Assembly: GCA_039033795.1 (NCBI GenBank)
Contig: JBCCBY010000185.1
Location: 1 to 6,122 of the forward strand
Reading direction: 5' to 3'
Source of the DNA: Parvularcula sp039033795
Lineage (GTDB): Bacteria > Pseudomonadota > Alphaproteobacteria > Caulobacterales > Parvularculaceae
DNA length: 6,122 nucleotides
Part shown: positions 5,589 through 6,122 of the stretch, piece by piece
Layout: each line of letters opens with the position of its first letter
Position numbering within the stretch: the first letter of the stretch is position 1
The notes under the pieces: generated by a model
Told to the model about the DNA's origin: nothing
What the model saw: the letters and a program-made list of their open reading frames with translations, nothing else
Databases searched by the model: none
Position numbers and translations under genes: made by a program

Positions 5589-6122
5589 ATGCGTCTTGCC
5601 GCCGCTCTTTTTCTTAGTGCTGCATTTTTGACTGGCTGCTCAACCAGCAGCTTTTCTGATGAGCCCAATGCCGGCCCATGCCCGAAAGTGTTCGCGCTTG
5701 AAGAAGCGTCGCGGTTTGTCGAGTTCAATGGTGATGACCGATCACTCGAGACCGTGGCATTTTCTGGCGAAATCAATGATGTGCGGTCCTCTTGTCGGTA
5801 TTATGCGGATCTACCGATCCGCAACGAAATCGAGATCGAGATGGAAATTGGTCGCGGCCCCGCTGCGGAGGAAGCGGTTTACGAACTCACCTATTTTGTC
5901 GCGGTCACCAGGACCAACCGCGACCTAATTGCCAAGGAAGAGTTCACCGTGCCCGTGCGCTTTCGGCGCAACCAACGCATTGTTTCTGTCCAAGAGGAGA
6001 TCAAACGAGTCGTTATTCCCCGGCGCGATCCCGGCACGGCGGGCGGCAATTTTGAGATCGCCGTTGGTTTTGCGCTGTCTCGAAGCCAAACAATCTACAA
6101 TCGCGCGGGCGTCAGCCTCAAA
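5589..6122 (+). CDS. Putative lipoprotein of unknown function (3' end outside window)
   Basis: An uninterrupted frame from ATG 5589 to the edge of the window, 178 codons without a stop, so the gene is cut by the window. GGAG lies 8 nt upstream. The N-terminus is a clear lipoprotein signal: MRLAAALFLSAAFLTGC with lipobox LTGC and Cys17 as the lipidation site. The mature part begins with CPKVFALEEASRFVEF, has two more cysteines (in GPCPKV and SSCRYY), then beta-rich segments such as EIEIEMEIGRGPA, YELTYFVAVTR and EEFTVPVRF. The visible end, FEIAVGFALSRSQTIYNR, is a pattern I recall from uncharacterised alphaproteobacterial lipoproteins. No enzymatic motif is visible and no function is proposed. 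It is transcribed divergently from ispH. Confidence 0.8.
   Translation, partial: MRLAAALFLSAAFLTGCSTSSFSDEPNAGPCPKVFALEEASRFVEFNGDDRSLETVAFSGEINDVRSSCRYYADLPIRNEIEIEMEIGRGPAAEEAVYELTYFVAVTRTNRDLIAKEEFTVPVRFRRNQRIVSVQEEIKRVVIPRRDPGTAGGNFEIAVGFALSRSQTIYNRAGVSLK

Noticed and set aside
5552..5776. Minus-strand 74-codon frame and plus-strand frames 5659-5928 and 5792-6055
   Set aside because: All overlap the lipoprotein frame from 5589, which has a signal peptide, lipobox and ribosome binding site and runs open to the window edge.

Overview
The window looks like ordinary alphaproteobacterial chromosome. The gene order ispH-thrB-rnhA, a type II (APH-fold) homoserine kinase, the SGGQDSATCLAW-type QueC and the GCNLWSGREQD-type QueE all point that way. 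The DNA is moderately GC-rich and densely coding, with 4-nt start/stop overlaps inside operons. I cannot name a genus. I see no rRNA, tRNA, CRISPR array, insertion sequence or phage gene.

Positions 1-523 (+): the 3' part of a ZIP-family metal transporter ending in a histidine-rich tail; its 5' end lies outside the window. Positions 524-750: a non-coding stretch with a perfect 12-bp inverted repeat just behind the transporter stop, then the leader of queC. Positions 751-2082 (+): queC and queE, overlapping by GTGA, two consecutive steps of 7-deazaguanine (queuosine/preQ0) synthesis in the order QueE then QueC. As sequenced, queE is broken by a +1 frameshift at 1771-1784, inside a GGGG run that is preceded by a perfect Shine-Dalgarno-like TAAGGAGG and followed directly by CTT TGA. 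Both halves otherwise match one intact QueE.

Positions 2094-5492 (-): a co-directional block, in transcription order ispH (last step of the MEP isoprenoid pathway), thrB (homoserine to O-phosphohomoserine, threonine synthesis) and rnhA (RNase HI), tightly packed (9-nt gap, then a 4-nt ATGA overlap). It is followed by two small lipoprotein genes, one with a glycine-zipper segment and one resembling DUF3313, each with its own strong ribosome binding site. The last of these converges on queE with an 11-nt gap. Positions 5493-5588: a 96-nt divergent intergenic region. Positions 5589-6122 (+): a third putative lipoprotein, open to the end of the window.

Nothing here looks like a new defence or mobile system. 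The observation most worth following is the queE frameshift, which resembles the prfB (RF2) recoding site but is more simply explained by one extra G.
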